A DNA stretch of 64,000 nt from Kocuria sp. (GCF_030530945.1 NZ_JAUMTZ010000002.1:209944-273943); one strand, 5' to 3'. Positions 39,842-48,794 are shown, numbered from the stretch's first letter. Made by a program: numbers and translations. Notes: generated by a model not told the origin, from the sequence alone.

Positions 39842-39914
39842 GCCCGCGTAGCTCAGTGGATAGAGCGTCTGCCTCCGGAGCAGAAGGCCGTAGGTTCGAA
39901 TCCTATCGCGGGCA
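39842..39914 (+). tRNA. tRNA-Arg (anticodon CCG)
   Basis: A 73-nt cloverleaf: acceptor GCCCGCG/CGCGGGC, D-arm GCTC/GAGC, anticodon stem TCTGC/GCAGA with loop CTCCGGA (anticodon CCG, reading CGG), and T-arm GTAGG-TTCGAAT-CCTAT. Discriminator base A; the CCA end is not encoded. It is divergent from argS, whose product charges it, and is followed by a strong terminator. Confidence 0.96.
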
Positions 39915-39926
39915 CACATCACGACG

Positions 39927-39953
39927 AAGGCCCCGGCACTGCCGGGGCCTTTC
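39927..39953 (+). terminator. Terminator after tRNA-Arg
   Basis: An 11-bp perfect stem AAGGCCCCGGC/GCCGGGGCCTT with a 3-nt loop, running into TTTCT. Confidence 0.85.
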
Positions 39954-40008
39954 TCGTACGCCCGGGTGCTTGCGCACCTCTGGCACGGAGCGGGGCAGGG
40001 CGCGGGGG

Positions 40009-40380
40009 TCAGCGCCGTTCGCGCCGCTCCTCCCGCACCTTGAAGTTGGGGTTCAGCTGCAGCGGGTCGTACTCGTTCACCACGGAGCCCTCCCCGTACT
40101 GCTCGGCCAGCAGCTCGTCCTCCTCCAGCGGCTGCGGGGCCGCGGTGCGGCGCAGCACGATCCCCACGATGCTCAGCACCCCGCCCACCGCGAGGGTGCC
40201 GAACCCCACCACCACCATGACCCAGCCGCGCTCGGTCAGCGGCTGCCCCCCGCGCTGCGCGGAGGCCTGGGACAGGGACACGAGTGCCTCGGGCAACGCG
40301 AAGCAGCACACGAACAGCAGCACCAGTCCCACGGCGGTGATCGCGGTGGTCCTGCGGTGCGTGCGACTGGGCTGCTTCAC
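40009..40380 (-). CDS. Hypothetical two-helix membrane protein
   Basis: A ~123-aa protein. A basic N-terminus (KQPSRTHRR) is followed by helix 1 (TTAITAVGLVLLFVCCFAL), a short loop, helix 2 (WVMVVVGFGTLAVGGVLSIVGIVL) and a charged cytoplasmic tail ending in NPNFKVREERRERR. I recognise no family. Two GTG starts compete (40389 and 40380); the AAGGA sequence is 2 nt from the first and 11 nt from the second, so I use the second. The frame is open to 40620, but nothing there looks conserved. Confidence 0.6.
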   Translation of the reverse strand: MKQPSRTHRRTTAITAVGLVLLFVCCFALPEALVSLSQASAQRGGQPLTERGWVMVVVGFGTLAVGGVLSIVGIVLRRTAAPQPLEEDELLAEQYGEGSVVNEYDPLQLNPNFKVREERRERR

Positions 40381-40650
40381 GGAGGTCACGGTCCTTCCGG
40401 CGCATCCCCCGCGCTGGGAGATCCGCCACTGGTGGCACCGCGGCGACGGTCCCCGCCCACGGCGGGCGCACGCCACCGGGCGCTGCGAGCTGTTTCCAGA
40501 AGCGTAGCGCCGCGGGCACGGGCACCGGGACCCCGCCCGTGCGCACGGTCCGGTCCAGCGCATGCTCCGGTGCGCGGCACGGCCCGGTTCCACGGTCCAC
40601 GGCCCCCTGCAGCTCGGCACGGTGACGCCACGACGACGCCGCCGCGGCCG

Positions 40651-41631
40651 TCAGTCGATGACGGTGTCGGCCCTGTCCCGCAGACTTTGGGGAACCTGGA
40701 CCCCCATGGCCCTGGCCGCCCGGAGGTTGAGCACGAGTTCGGTCTCCTCCGGGGACTCCACCGCCATGCCCCCGGGCGCAGCGCCGTCCTTGAGGATGCG
40801 CACGGCCATCCTGCCGGTCTGCTCCCCGAGCTGCTCGTAGTCGATGCCGCGGGTGGCCACCGCCCCGCGCTGCACGGAGTCCACGTCCCCCACCACCAGG
40901 GGAATCCTGCGGGTCTGCGCCGCGGCCACCACGGCGTCCATCCCGGCCACCACCGTGCTGTCCGTGGGGACGTAGAGGGCGTCCGTGGTGAGGGACGCCG
41001 CCGCCTGCGCCACCTCGTCCGTGGAGGCCACAGTCTTCTCCTGCACCTTCAGCCCCTCCGACTGGGCGGCCTTCCGGACCTGCTCCGCCTGCACCTGGGC
41101 GTTGCTCTCCCCCGCGCTGCGCAGGATGCCCAGGGTCTTCGCGTCCGGTGCCAGCTGCTTCACCAGCTTGACCTGCTCGGCCACGGGGCTGGCGTCCGTG
41201 GTCCCGGTGACGTTGCCCCCCGGGGCGTCCGTGGAGTCCACGAGGCCCGCATCCACCGGGTCCGTGACCGCGGTGAACAGCAGCGGCTCGTCGGTCATCT
41301 CCTGCACGAGGGGCTGCGCGGCAGGGGTGGCGATGCCCAGCACCAGGTCCTCTCGGGTGGCCGCGAAGTGCGAGGCGCTCTCCGTCGCCGCGGCCTGGTC
41401 CCCCGCGGCGTCCCGCACATCCAGGGTGAGGTTCTCCCCCTCCGTGTACCCGCCGTCTGCGAGCGCGCGCACAAAACCCTGCCGGGCGGCGTCGAGCGAG
41501 GGGTTGCCCGCGAACTGGGAGATGCCCACGGTGACCCTGCCGGCGGTGGCCGTCTCCCGGGGCTGCTCGCCGGAGGAGCCGCAGCCGGTGAGCAGCAGGG
41601 CGGCGGCGACGATCGGCAGCAGTCGCTTCAT
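40651..41631 (-). CDS. TrpX-like ABC substrate-binding lipoprotein (orphan)
   Basis: A 326-aa lipoprotein of the ABC_sub_bind (TrpX/DUF534) family, whose studied members bind aromatic amino acids or related compounds. The signal peptide MKRLLPIVAAALLLTGC has its lipobox cysteine at Cys17. Two periplasmic-binding lobes follow: VTVGISQFAGNPSLDAARQGF with LVLGIATPAAQPL, and TLGILRSAGESNAQ with ALYVPTDSTVVAGMDAV. The ATG has a GGAAGGA Shine-Dalgarno. The usual permease and ATPase genes are not adjacent; upstream is divergent hrpA. The ligand is unknown. Confidence 0.85.
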   Translation of the reverse strand: MKRLLPIVAAALLLTGCGSSGEQPRETATAGRVTVGISQFAGNPSLDAARQGFVRALADGGYTEGENLTLDVRDAAGDQAAATESASHFAATREDLVLGIATPAAQPLVQEMTDEPLLFTAVTDPVDAGLVDSTDAPGGNVTGTTDASPVAEQVKLVKQLAPDAKTLGILRSAGESNAQVQAEQVRKAAQSEGLKVQEKTVASTDEVAQAAASLTTDALYVPTDSTVVAGMDAVVAAAQTRRIPLVVGDVDSVQRGAVATRGIDYEQLGEQTGRMAVRILKDGAAPGGMAVESPEETELVLNLRAARAMGVQVPQSLRDRADTVID

Positions 41632-41670
41632 GTGTGGCGGTTCCTTCCGTGGCGGGTCACCCGTGGGTGG

Positions 41671-41676
41671 ATGCTA
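41671..41676 (-). promoter_or_regulatory. Candidate -10 box of the substrate-binding lipoprotein gene
   Basis: TAGCAT on the minus strand, about 39 nt before the ATG at 41631, leaving room for a short leader with its Shine-Dalgarno. Confidence 0.45.
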
Positions 41677-41721
41677 CCCGCCGCCCGCCCCGGGCGGGGC
41701 CTGCGTGTCCGGGGCGGGCCG

Positions 41722-41727
41722 TAGACT
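41722..41727 (+). promoter_or_regulatory. Candidate -10 box of hrpA
   Basis: TAGACT 11 nt before the ATG at 41739. This predicts a leader of only ~4-5 nt and no Shine-Dalgarno. Confidence 0.45.
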
Positions 41728-41738
41728 TCTGCGTTGTC

Positions 41739-44700
41739 ATGACTGAGCCCAGCACCCCGCCCCGCATCGTGTACCCGGACAACCTCCCCGTCAGCGCTCG
41801 CCGGGAGGACATCATGGCCGCCATCCGGGACCACCAGGTGGTCGTGGTGGCCGGTGAGACCGGATCCGGCAAGACCACCCAGCTGCCCAAGATGTGCCTG
41901 GAGCTGGGGCTCGGCGAGACCGGACTGATCGGGCACACCCAGCCACGCAGGATCGCCGCGCGCTCCGTGGCCGAGCGCATCGCCTCGGAGCTCGGCGAGC
42001 GCGTGGGAGCCACCGTGGGCTACCAGGTGCGCTTCACGTCGGAGGTGGGCCGGGACTCGCGGATCAAGCTCATGACCGACGGCATCATGCTTGCGGAGAT
42101 CAGCCACGACCCGCAGCTGTCCCGCTACAGCGCCATCATCATCGACGAGGCCCACGAGCGCTCCCTGAACATCGACTTCCTGCTGGGCTACCTGCGCCGG
42201 CTGCTGCCGCAGCGCCCGGACCTGAAGGTCATCATCACCTCCGCCACGATCGACCCGCAGCGCTTCGCGGAGCACTTCGCGCTGCCCGACCCCCGGCACC
42301 CGGACGCGGACCCGGTCCCGGCGCCCATCATCGAGGTCTCCGGGCGCACCTACCCCGTGGAGATCCGCTACCGACCGCTCACCCAGGAGCGCACCGGGGA
42401 CGGCGGCACGGACGGGGACGACGCCGGGGACGGTCTCGCGGACGAGGACAGGGACCCGATCGACGCCGTGTGCGACGCCGTGGTGGAGCTCTCCCGCGAG
42501 CCCCGCGGGGACATCCTCGTGTTCTTCGCCGGCGAGCGCGAGATCCGCGACGCCCAGGACGCGCTGCAGAAGGTGATCGACTCGCACCGCTCGCTCGCGG
42601 GCACGCAGATCCTGCCGCTGTTCGGGCGGCTGTCCATGGCCGAGCAGAACCGCGTGTTCTCCGCCTCGTCGCACCGGCGGATCGTGCTCGCCACCAACGT
42701 GGCCGAGACCTCCCTCACCGTGCCCGGCATCAAGTACGTGGTGGACCCCGGAACCGCGCGGATCTCGCGCTACTCCGCGCGCACCAAGGTGCAGCGCCTG
42801 CCCATCGAGCGGATCTCCCAGGCCTCCGCGCGCCAGCGCGCGGGCCGCTGCGGGCGCGTGTCCGACGGCGTGTGCATCCGGCTCTACTCCGAGGAGGACT
42901 TCGAGTCCCGGCCCGAGTTCACGGACCCGGAGATTCTGCGCACCAACCTGGCCTCGGTGATCCTGCAGATGATCTCCGTGGGCGTGGCCGCCGAGCCCTC
43001 GGACATCGCCGACTTCCCGTTCGTGCAGAAACCGGACTCCCGCGCCGTGAAGGACGGTGTGGTGCTGCTGCGAGAGCTCGGCGCGCTGCGCGGGTCCGGC
43101 GATCCGCACGAGGACGACGCCGCGCCGTCGCCCACCCGGGGTCGCGGGCGGCGTCGCTCCCGCGGCGGCAGGGGCGGGCGGGAGCGTCGTGGCCCGCTCA
43201 CCCGCACCGGGGAGATCCTCGCCGCGCTGCCCGTGGACCCGCGGCTGGGTCGGATGATCGTGGAGTCCCAGCGCCGCGGGTGCGTGCGCGAGGTGCTCGT
43301 GCTCACCGCGGCGCTGACCGTGCAGGACCCGCGCGAGCGCCCGCTCGAGAAGCGCCAGGCCGCGGACGAGTTCCACGCCCGCTTCCGCGACAAGACCTCC
43401 GACTTCCTCTCCTTCGGACTGCTGTGGCAGTACCTGCAGGAGCAGCAGACGGAGCTGTCCTCCTCGCAGTTCCGGAAACTGTGCAAGCGCGAGTTCCTGA
43501 ACTTCCTGCGCATCCGCGAGTGGCAGGACCTCTACGCGCAGCTGCGCCAGATCGCCCGCCAGGTGGGCATCGACGCCGGGGCCTCCCGCGAGATCGACGT
43601 GGCCGCGAACCAGGACGCCGTCCACAAGTCGCTGCTGTCCGGGCTGCTGAGCAACATCGGCGCGCGGGACGAGCGGACCCGCGAGTACCGCGGCGCCCGT
43701 GGCACCCGGTTCGCGATCTTCCCCGGCTCGGCGCTGTTCAAGAAGGCCCCGGACTGGATCGTCTCCGCGGAGCTCGTGGAGACCTCCCGGCTGTGGGCCC
43801 GCACGAACGCCGCGATCTCGCCGGAGTGGGTCGAGGAGATCGCCCCGCAGCTGGTCAGGCGCAGCTACTCGGAACCCCACTGGTCCCGTTCGCGCGGCGC
43901 GGTGGTGGCGAACGAGAAGGTCACCCTGTACGGGCTGCCCCTGGTGAGCGAGCGCCCCGTGCTGTTCTCGGCGGTGGACCCCGCGCTCTCGCGGGAGCTG
44001 TTCATCCGCCACGCGCTCGTGGAGGGCGACTGGGCCACCCGCCACACCTTCGTGAAGCGCAACCGCCAGGCGCTCGCGCAGGTCGAGGAGCTCGAGAACC
44101 GCATGCGCCGCAAGGACCTGCGCGTGGACGACCAGGTGGTCTTCGACTTCTACGACGCGCGCGTCCCGGAGTCCGTGGTCTCCCAGCGCCACTTCGACTC
44201 GTGGTGGAAGAAGGCGCGCCAGCAGGACGAGCACCTGCTGGACCTCACCCCCGAGGACCTGATCACCCCGGAGGCGCCCACGCTGGACACGGACTCGTTC
44301 CCGCGCTCGTGGACCGTGGCCTCCGCGGACGGCGAGCTGAGCCTGGACCTGGACTACGAGTTCGCCCCCGGCGCGGACACCGCGGACGGCGTCACCGTGC
44401 GCGTGCCCGTCCTGTTCCTGGACCGGCTGGCGCCCGAGCAGTTCGCGTGGCACATCCCCGGGCTGCGCGTGGAGCTCGTGACCGCCCTGATCAAGTCCCT
44501 CCCCAAGGCCGTGCGGCGCAACTTCGTGCCCGCGCCGGACACGGCGGCCACGGCCGTCGCCCGGCTGGACGAGGAGTTCGACCCCGCCCGGGATCCCCTC
44601 CTGCCGTCCCTGGCCACCGTGCTGCAGCGGCTGCGGGGCCACACCGTCACGGCCGCGGACTTCCACCCCGAGGCGCTGCCCGCCCACCTGCGCATGCGCT

Positions 44701-45845
44701 TCGAGGTGCGGGACGCCCGCAACCGCGTGCTCGGCCGCGGTGAGGACCTCACCGAGCTGAAGCAGCGGCTGCGCCCCCAGATCCGAGAGGCCCTCGCGCA
44801 GTCCCTGGGTGGAGCCGCCGCGCAGCTCTACGACGCCGCCGCCGCCGCGGGAGTCCAGCCTTCCGCAGCCGAGCGTTCCCCCGGTGAGGACCGTGCCCCG
44901 GGAGGGCGCGGACGACGCCGCCCCGGCCGTCGCGGCGCCGGGGCCGCCACGAGCCCTGCCGCGTCCCTGGAGCGCACCGACCTTGCGGCGTGGCCCGAGC
45001 CGGACCCGCCGCGCAGCGTGGAGACCGTGGTGGCCGGCCAGACCGTCACCGGCTACCCCTCCCTGGTGGCGGTGACCGGGAAGGACCGGCAGATCCCCCG
45101 CGTGGACCTGCGGATCCTCAGCTCGCCCGAGGAGCAGCGCGCCGCCCAGCGGGACGGTGTGATCGCCCTGCTGCAGCACGTGCTGCCCTCCGTGCACCGC
45201 TACATGGTGGAGCACCTGAGCCAGCGGGAGCGGCTGATCTTCACCCAGAACCCGCACGGTTCGGTGGAGGCCCTGATCCACGACTGCACCGTGGCCGCGG
45301 TGGACCGCCTGGTCCCCGCGGACCCGCCCTTCACCGGCGCCCAGTTCCGGGAGCTCGCGGAGCACGTGCGGGCGGAGCTCATCGACACCGTGTTCGCGGT
45401 GACGTCCCTGGTGACCACCACGCTCACCGAGACCGCCACCGTGCGCAAGCGGTTGCGCAAGCCCGGCTCGCTGGGCGCGGTGGCCGCGTTCTCGGACATG
45501 TCCGAGCAGGTGGACCGGCTGGTGTACCCGGGCTTCGTGGCACGCACCGGGTGGGGGGCCCTGCAGCACCTGCCCCGCTACCTGGCGGGCGTGAACGCAC
45601 GCCTGGACAAGCTGTCCGGACACCTGCAGCGGGACGCCGTGGCCATGCAGACCGTGCACGACCTCGAGGCCGAGTACCGGGCAGCACGTGAGGCGGTGCC
45701 CGCGAACGCCCCCACTCCCCCGGGTCTCACCACCGTGCGCTGGGACCTCGAGGAGCTGCGGATCTCGTTCTTCGCCCAGGAGCTGGGCACCGCCCACTCG
45801 GTGTCGGAGAAGCGGATCCGCAAGCAGCTGCGGGACCTCGGCTGA
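41739..45845 (+). CDS. hrpA: ATP-dependent RNA helicase HrpA
   Basis: A DEAH-box RNA helicase of 1368 aa; in other bacteria HrpA resolves stalled or collided ribosomes and processes mRNA. Motifs in order: Walker A GETGSGKT (39-46), HTQPRRIAA (Ia), DEAH (135-138), TSATID (III), LATNVAETSLTVPG (V) and QRAGRCGR (VI). Then follow the winged-helix and OB domains and the long DUF3418-type C-terminus. Two Arg/Gly-rich linkers (~465-485, RGRGRRRSRGGRGG; and ~1060-1085) interrupt the conserved domains. Start ATG at 41739; the frame is open to 41634 across the promoter. The stop codon is part of a strong terminator. Confidence 0.95.
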   Translation: MTEPSTPPRIVYPDNLPVSARREDIMAAIRDHQVVVVAGETGSGKTTQLPKMCLELGLGETGLIGHTQPRRIAARSVAERIASELGERVGATVGYQVRFTSEVGRDSRIKLMTDGIMLAEISHDPQLSRYSAIIIDEAHERSLNIDFLLGYLRRLLPQRPDLKVIITSATIDPQRFAEHFALPDPRHPDADPVPAPIIEVSGRTYPVEIRYRPLTQERTGDGGTDGDDAGDGLADEDRDPIDAVCDAVVELSREPRGDILVFFAGEREIRDAQDALQKVIDSHRSLAGTQILPLFGRLSMAEQNRVFSASSHRRIVLATNVAETSLTVPGIKYVVDPGTARISRYSARTKVQRLPIERISQASARQRAGRCGRVSDGVCIRLYSEEDFESRPEFTDPEILRTNLASVILQMISVGVAAEPSDIADFPFVQKPDSRAVKDGVVLLRELGALRGSGDPHEDDAAPSPTRGRGRRRSRGGRGGRERRGPLTRTGEILAALPVDPRLGRMIVESQRRGCVREVLVLTAALTVQDPRERPLEKRQAADEFHARFRDKTSDFLSFGLLWQYLQEQQTELSSSQFRKLCKREFLNFLRIREWQDLYAQLRQIARQVGIDAGASREIDVAANQDAVHKSLLSGLLSNIGARDERTREYRGARGTRFAIFPGSALFKKAPDWIVSAELVETSRLWARTNAAISPEWVEEIAPQLVRRSYSEPHWSRSRGAVVANEKVTLYGLPLVSERPVLFSAVDPALSRELFIRHALVEGDWATRHTFVKRNRQALAQVEELENRMRRKDLRVDDQVVFDFYDARVPESVVSQRHFDSWWKKARQQDEHLLDLTPEDLITPEAPTLDTDSFPRSWTVASADGELSLDLDYEFAPGADTADGVTVRVPVLFLDRLAPEQFAWHIPGLRVELVTALIKSLPKAVRRNFVPAPDTAATAVARLDEEFDPARDPLLPSLATVLQRLRGHTVTAADFHPEALPAHLRMRFEVRDARNRVLGRGEDLTELKQRLRPQIREALAQSLGGAAAQLYDAAAAAGVQPSAAERSPGEDRAPGGRGRRRPGRRGAGAATSPAASLERTDLAAWPEPDPPRSVETVVAGQTVTGYPSLVAVTGKDRQIPRVDLRILSSPEEQRAAQRDGVIALLQHVLPSVHRYMVEHLSQRERLIFTQNPHGSVEALIHDCTVAAVDRLVPADPPFTGAQFRELAEHVRAELIDTVFAVTSLVTTTLTETATVRKRLRKPGSLGAVAAFSDMSEQVDRLVYPGFVARTGWGALQHLPRYLAGVNARLDKLSGHLQRDAVAMQTVHDLEAEYRAAREAVPANAPTPPGLTTVRWDLEELRISFFAQELGTAHSVSEKRIRKQLRDLG

Positions 45846-45877
45846 CCCCTTCCGGACCACGTGCTCCGGAAGGGGTC
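45844..45877 (+). terminator. Terminator overlapping the hrpA stop codon
   Basis: A 13-bp perfect stem GACCCCTTCCGGA/TCCGGAAGGGGTC with an 8-nt loop. The left arm begins within the TGA stop of hrpA. It also lies at the end of the convergent HIT gene. Confidence 0.75.
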
Positions 45878-45892
45878 GGCCGGGGAGCGGGC

Positions 45893-46324
45893 TCAGGCCT
45901 GCTGCGGCACCTCGTCGTGGTGGCCCTGCTCCTCCAGTGCGCGGCGGATGCGCTCGGCGGACTCCTCCATGAGCACGGGGTCCGGGTCCTGGTCCACGTT
46001 GGCGAAGTCGAACTCCTCGATGGAGTTGGTGGGCCACACGTGCAGGTGGGTGTGGGGCACCTCGAAGCCCTGGATCATGAGCCCCACCCGCCGGGGGTTG
46101 AACGCGGCGTCGATGGCGCGGCCGATCTGCTGCGAGACGGTCATCAGGTGCGCGGCGAGCTCGGTGGGCAGCTCCACCCACGAGTCGATCTCCTCGCGAG
46201 GAACCACCAGCACGTGGCCCTGCGCGAGCGGCTGGATGGAGAGGAACGCCACGCACCGGGCGTCCGCCCACACGAAGCGCCCGGGCAGCTCGCCCTCGAT
46301 GATCCTGGTGAACACTGAACTCAT
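45893..46324 (-). CDS. HIT family nucleotide hydrolase
   Basis: A 143-aa histidine-triad protein; family members hydrolyse nucleotide phosphoramidates or dinucleotides. The triad is His91-Thr-His93-Leu-His95 (EVPHTHLHVWP), and the N-terminal strand motif reads GELPGRFVWADARCVAFLSIQPLAQGHVLVVPR. The C-terminal tail is acidic and ends HHDEVPQQA. ATG with GAGAGGA Shine-Dalgarno. It lies 57 bp downstream of the MBL gene and may share its transcript. Confidence 0.93.
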   Translation of the reverse strand: MSSVFTRIIEGELPGRFVWADARCVAFLSIQPLAQGHVLVVPREEIDSWVELPTELAAHLMTVSQQIGRAIDAAFNPRRVGLMIQGFEVPHTHLHVWPTNSIEEFDFANVDQDPDPVLMEESAERIRRALEEQGHHDEVPQQA

Positions 46325-46381
46325 GACGGGTCCTCTCGTCGGGGCGGATCCGCGGCGGATCCACGGCGTGGTGGGCGGTTC

Positions 46382-47044
46382 TCAGACCGCGGGAACCTCA
46401 ACGGTCTCCCGCGGGGCCAGGTGCTGGTACTCGGAGCCGTAGACGCCCGCGAAGTGGGCCACCTGCTTCTCCACCACCTGGAAGCCGGTGTCGGAGAGCA
46501 GGGCGTCGTGGATCTGGTGCACCCGGGTGGCGCGCGTGGCGATCACGAAGTCGATGACCTCCGCCATCTTGGACCACGGGGCGTGCAGGGGCACCAGAAC
46601 GGTGGGGACGGTGAGACCGTGCGGGACGGTGAACGAGTCCCCGGGGTGGAACAGGGCGTCGTCCACGACGTACCCCACGTTGGCCACGGTGGGGATCAGG
46701 GGGTGGATGAGTGCGTGCTGGCCACCGTACGTGCGCACCGAGAACGGCCCGGCCGCGAACGTGGTGTCCGCGGTCACGGCGTGCAGCCGCTCGGGACGGG
46801 GTGCGCGCCCGGCCAGGTCGGCCACCACCGACCCCGGCGCGTGCACCGACAGCTCCGGGCGGGCCGTGAGGACTGCGCCCAGCCGCTCGGCGTCCACGTG
46901 GTCCGGGTGCCCGTGGGTGATGAGCACGGTGTCCGCGCCCTCCAGTGCCTCCTCCACCTCGGAGAACGTCCCGGGGTCGATCACGAGGACCGCGCCGTCC
47001 TTCTCCAGGCGCACGCACGAGTGGGTGAACTTCGTCAGCAGCAT
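46382..47044 (-). CDS. MBL-fold metal-dependent hydrolase (UlaG-like)
   Basis: A 220-aa metallo-beta-lactamase-fold protein with the metal motif THGHPDHVD (43-51), further ligands in GGQHALIHP and HPGDSF, and a C-terminal His (QIHDAL). It resembles the small UlaG/YtnP-like hydrolases; the substrate is unknown. The ATG at 47044 follows a TAGGCT hexamer by exactly 6 nt, suggesting a leaderless mRNA. Confidence 0.88.
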   Translation of the reverse strand: MLLTKFTHSCVRLEKDGAVLVIDPGTFSEVEEALEGADTVLITHGHPDHVDAERLGAVLTARPELSVHAPGSVVADLAGRAPRPERLHAVTADTTFAAGPFSVRTYGGQHALIHPLIPTVANVGYVVDDALFHPGDSFTVPHGLTVPTVLVPLHAPWSKMAEVIDFVIATRATRVHQIHDALLSDTGFQVVEKQVAHFAGVYGSEYQHLAPRETVEVPAV

Positions 47045-47050
47045 GCTCCC

Positions 47051-47056
47051 AGCCTA
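47051..47056 (-). promoter_or_regulatory. Candidate leaderless -10 box of the MBL hydrolase gene
   Basis: TAGGCT on the minus strand, 6 nt (GGGAGC) before the ATG at 47044. It has the same hexamer and spacing as pncB and nucS. Confidence 0.55.
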
Positions 47057-47141
47057 GTGGCTGGGCACCCGCCCGCACCGGCCCGGTGGGGCACCGTTCG
47101 CGGGGAGACCGGGGGTGGAACACCCGCACGCGCCCGGGCGT

Positions 47142-47147
47142 TAGCAT
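47142..47147 (+). promoter_or_regulatory. Candidate -10 box of the Fur/Zur-family gene
   Basis: TAGCAT about 35 nt before the TTG start. This predicts a leadered transcript carrying the AAAGGA Shine-Dalgarno. Confidence 0.4.
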
Positions 47148-47182
47148 GTCGTGAACGCCCACTTGCGGAAAGGACGCCGGGG

Positions 47183-47632
47183 TTGAGCACCAAGACCACC
47201 GAACCCGCAGAGGTTCGCAACACGAAGCAGCGCCGTGCCGTCACGGGGGCCCTGCAGCGCCTGGAGGACTTCATCTCCACCCAGGACCTGCACCGGCTGC
47301 TCCGGGACGAGGGCGAGTCCGTGTCCCTGGCCACCACCTACCGGATCCTGCAGTCCATGGCGGAGCTGGGCCAGGTGGACGTGCTGCGCAACGTGGAGGG
47401 CGAGGCCATCTACCGCCGCTGCGAGGCGCAGCACCATCACCACCACCTGGTGTGCCGCTCGTGCGGGGCCGCGGTGGAGCTGGAGGCCCCGGACATCGAG
47501 ACCTGGGCCGAGGCCACCGCACGCCGCTACGGCTACGCCGAGGTGGACCACACCGTGGAGATCTCGGGGATCTGCGCCGAGTGCCGCCGCCGCGCCACCC
47601 CGGCACCGGACCCGGCCGACGCCGCCCGGTGA
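47183..47632 (+). CDS. zur: Fur-family metal regulator, probably Zur
   Basis: A 149-aa metalloregulator with an N-terminal winged helix (residues ~12-75, recognition helix around SLATTYRILQSMAEL) and a C-terminal metal/dimerisation domain. A run of five histidines (84-88) precedes CRSC (91-94), and a second CAEC (131-134) completes the structural zinc site. Start is TTG with AAAGGA 8 nt upstream. Zur rather than Fur is inferred from the zinc-type importer 1.2 kb downstream and the operator-like sequences at its promoter. The stop overlaps the GTG of the next gene (GTGA). Confidence 0.85.
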   Translation: MSTKTTEPAEVRNTKQRRAVTGALQRLEDFISTQDLHRLLRDEGESVSLATTYRILQSMAELGQVDVLRNVEGEAIYRRCEAQHHHHHLVCRSCGAAVELEAPDIETWAEATARRYGYAEVDHTVEISGICAECRRRATPAPDPADAAR

Positions 47633-48594
47633 CCACCCGCACCACCCCGGAGGTCCTGCTGGTCCACAGCGCGGCCTCCGCCGCCGCGCGGGACGCCTGC
47701 CACCGCGCCGCGGGCATCGTGCGCGCCGGGGGCTGCCGCCCCGTCCCGCTGGCCGCGGACACCGCGGCCCGCCTCGCGGACGAGGTGACGTCCCACCTGC
47801 GGGCCCACCCGCTGACCACCGCGGCGGTGGTCGCCGTGGGCGGGGACGGCACCGCGCACCTGGTGCTGCAGTGCCTGCGCACCCTGGCCGGACAGGGGGT
47901 GGAGTTTCCACTGGGGCTCGTTCCCGCCGGTTCCGGCAACGACCTGGCCCGCTTCCACGGGGTGCCCACCCACGACCCGGAACAGGCCGCGGGACGCGTG
48001 CTGCGGGGTCTGGAGTCGCCGCCGCGCCGCACGGACCTGCTGCACGTGCGGTGCGCCGACGGCTCGGAGCACGTGTGCACCACGGCGGTGTGCCTGGGCC
48101 TGGACGCCCGGATCAACGCCCGCGCCAACGGCTGGCCCCGCGTCCGCTCGTCCGCGAAGTACGCGGTGGCCCTGGTGCTGGAGACAGCGGCCCTGCGCGC
48201 CCGGCGCTACGACCTGAGCTGGACGGCCCCGGACGGCACCGGGCGCGCCGAGCAGCGGGAGCTGACCTTCCTCTGTGTGGCGAACACGTCCTCGATCGGC
48301 GGCGGCCTGGGCATCGTCCCCCGTGCCGACGCCGCGGACGGTGTCGCGGAGCTCTTCACGGTCTCGGACGTGGGCCCCGCGCGGCTCCTGGGTGCTCTGC
48401 CGCGACTGTGGCGGCGCACCCACGAGGCCCTGCCGGAGGTCGCCGTGGAACCGGCGGTCCGGGCCACCGTGGCCCTGGCGGGCGCGGCGTCCGCCCACCC
48501 CGTGCGGGACGCCGCGCACGGGGACGGCGAGCGCCTCGGACCGCTGCCCGTGTCCCTGCGGCTGCTGCCGGGCGCCCAGCTCGTCCTCTTCTGA
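47629..48594 (+). CDS. Diacylglycerol kinase-family lipid/sphingosine kinase
   Basis: A 321-aa DAGK catalytic-domain protein. GGDGT (71-75) is the ATP-binding signature, PAGSGNDLARF is the second conserved block, and TAVCLGLDARINARAN is the region that links the two lobes. Members phosphorylate diacylglycerol or other lipids (YegS/DgkB/LCB5-like); the substrate here is not predictable. The GTG start overlaps the zur stop, so it is co-translated with the regulator. Confidence 0.88.
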   Translation: MTTRTTPEVLLVHSAASAAARDACHRAAGIVRAGGCRPVPLAADTAARLADEVTSHLRAHPLTTAAVVAVGGDGTAHLVLQCLRTLAGQGVEFPLGLVPAGSGNDLARFHGVPTHDPEQAAGRVLRGLESPPRRTDLLHVRCADGSEHVCTTAVCLGLDARINARANGWPRVRSSAKYAVALVLETAALRARRYDLSWTAPDGTGRAEQRELTFLCVANTSSIGGGLGIVPRADAADGVAELFTVSDVGPARLLGALPRLWRRTHEALPEVAVEPAVRATVALAGAASAHPVRDAAHGDGERLGPLPVSLRLLPGAQLVLF

Positions 48595-48600
48595 GGCACG

Positions 48601-48617
48601 CGTCCCCGCGGGGGACG
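48601..48617. terminator. Short palindromic hairpin after the lipid kinase gene
   Basis: CGTCCCC-GCG-GGGGACG, a 7-bp stem immediately downstream of the stop. The rest of the 200-bp convergent gap holds only a loose direct repeat (GGAGGGTGC(A/G)TCCGC-like, near 48715-48750). Confidence 0.4.
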
Positions 48618-48794
48618 ACGGCGGCCGGTCACCACGGGTGGCCCGGTGCGTCCCTGGGCGGCGCGCTCCCCCCGCCCGGCGAGCCGCCGCGTCAGACCGT
48701 GGGAGGGGTCACCCCAGAGGGTGCATCCGCCTGGAGGGTGCGTCCGCGGGCGTGCCACCACGCGGCGGACCCCACGGCAGGGAGCGCGGGCCGG

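Noticed and set aside
41628..46364. A 1578-codon open frame antisense to hrpA
   Set aside because: Mirror of the hrpA reading frame; composition unlike a real protein and no start signals.
47629..47632. The many GTGA/TAATG gene overlaps, considered as frameshift errors
   Set aside because: They occur at nearly every operon junction (clpS, ABC exporter, atp, thr, zur, znu genes) with intact proteins on both sides, so they are genuine translational coupling.
48715..48750. Loose direct repeat in the gap between the lipid kinase gene and znuB, considered as a riboswitch or integration footprint
   Set aside because: Only two imperfect copies, no conserved structure and convergent context; more likely chance in GC-rich sequence.
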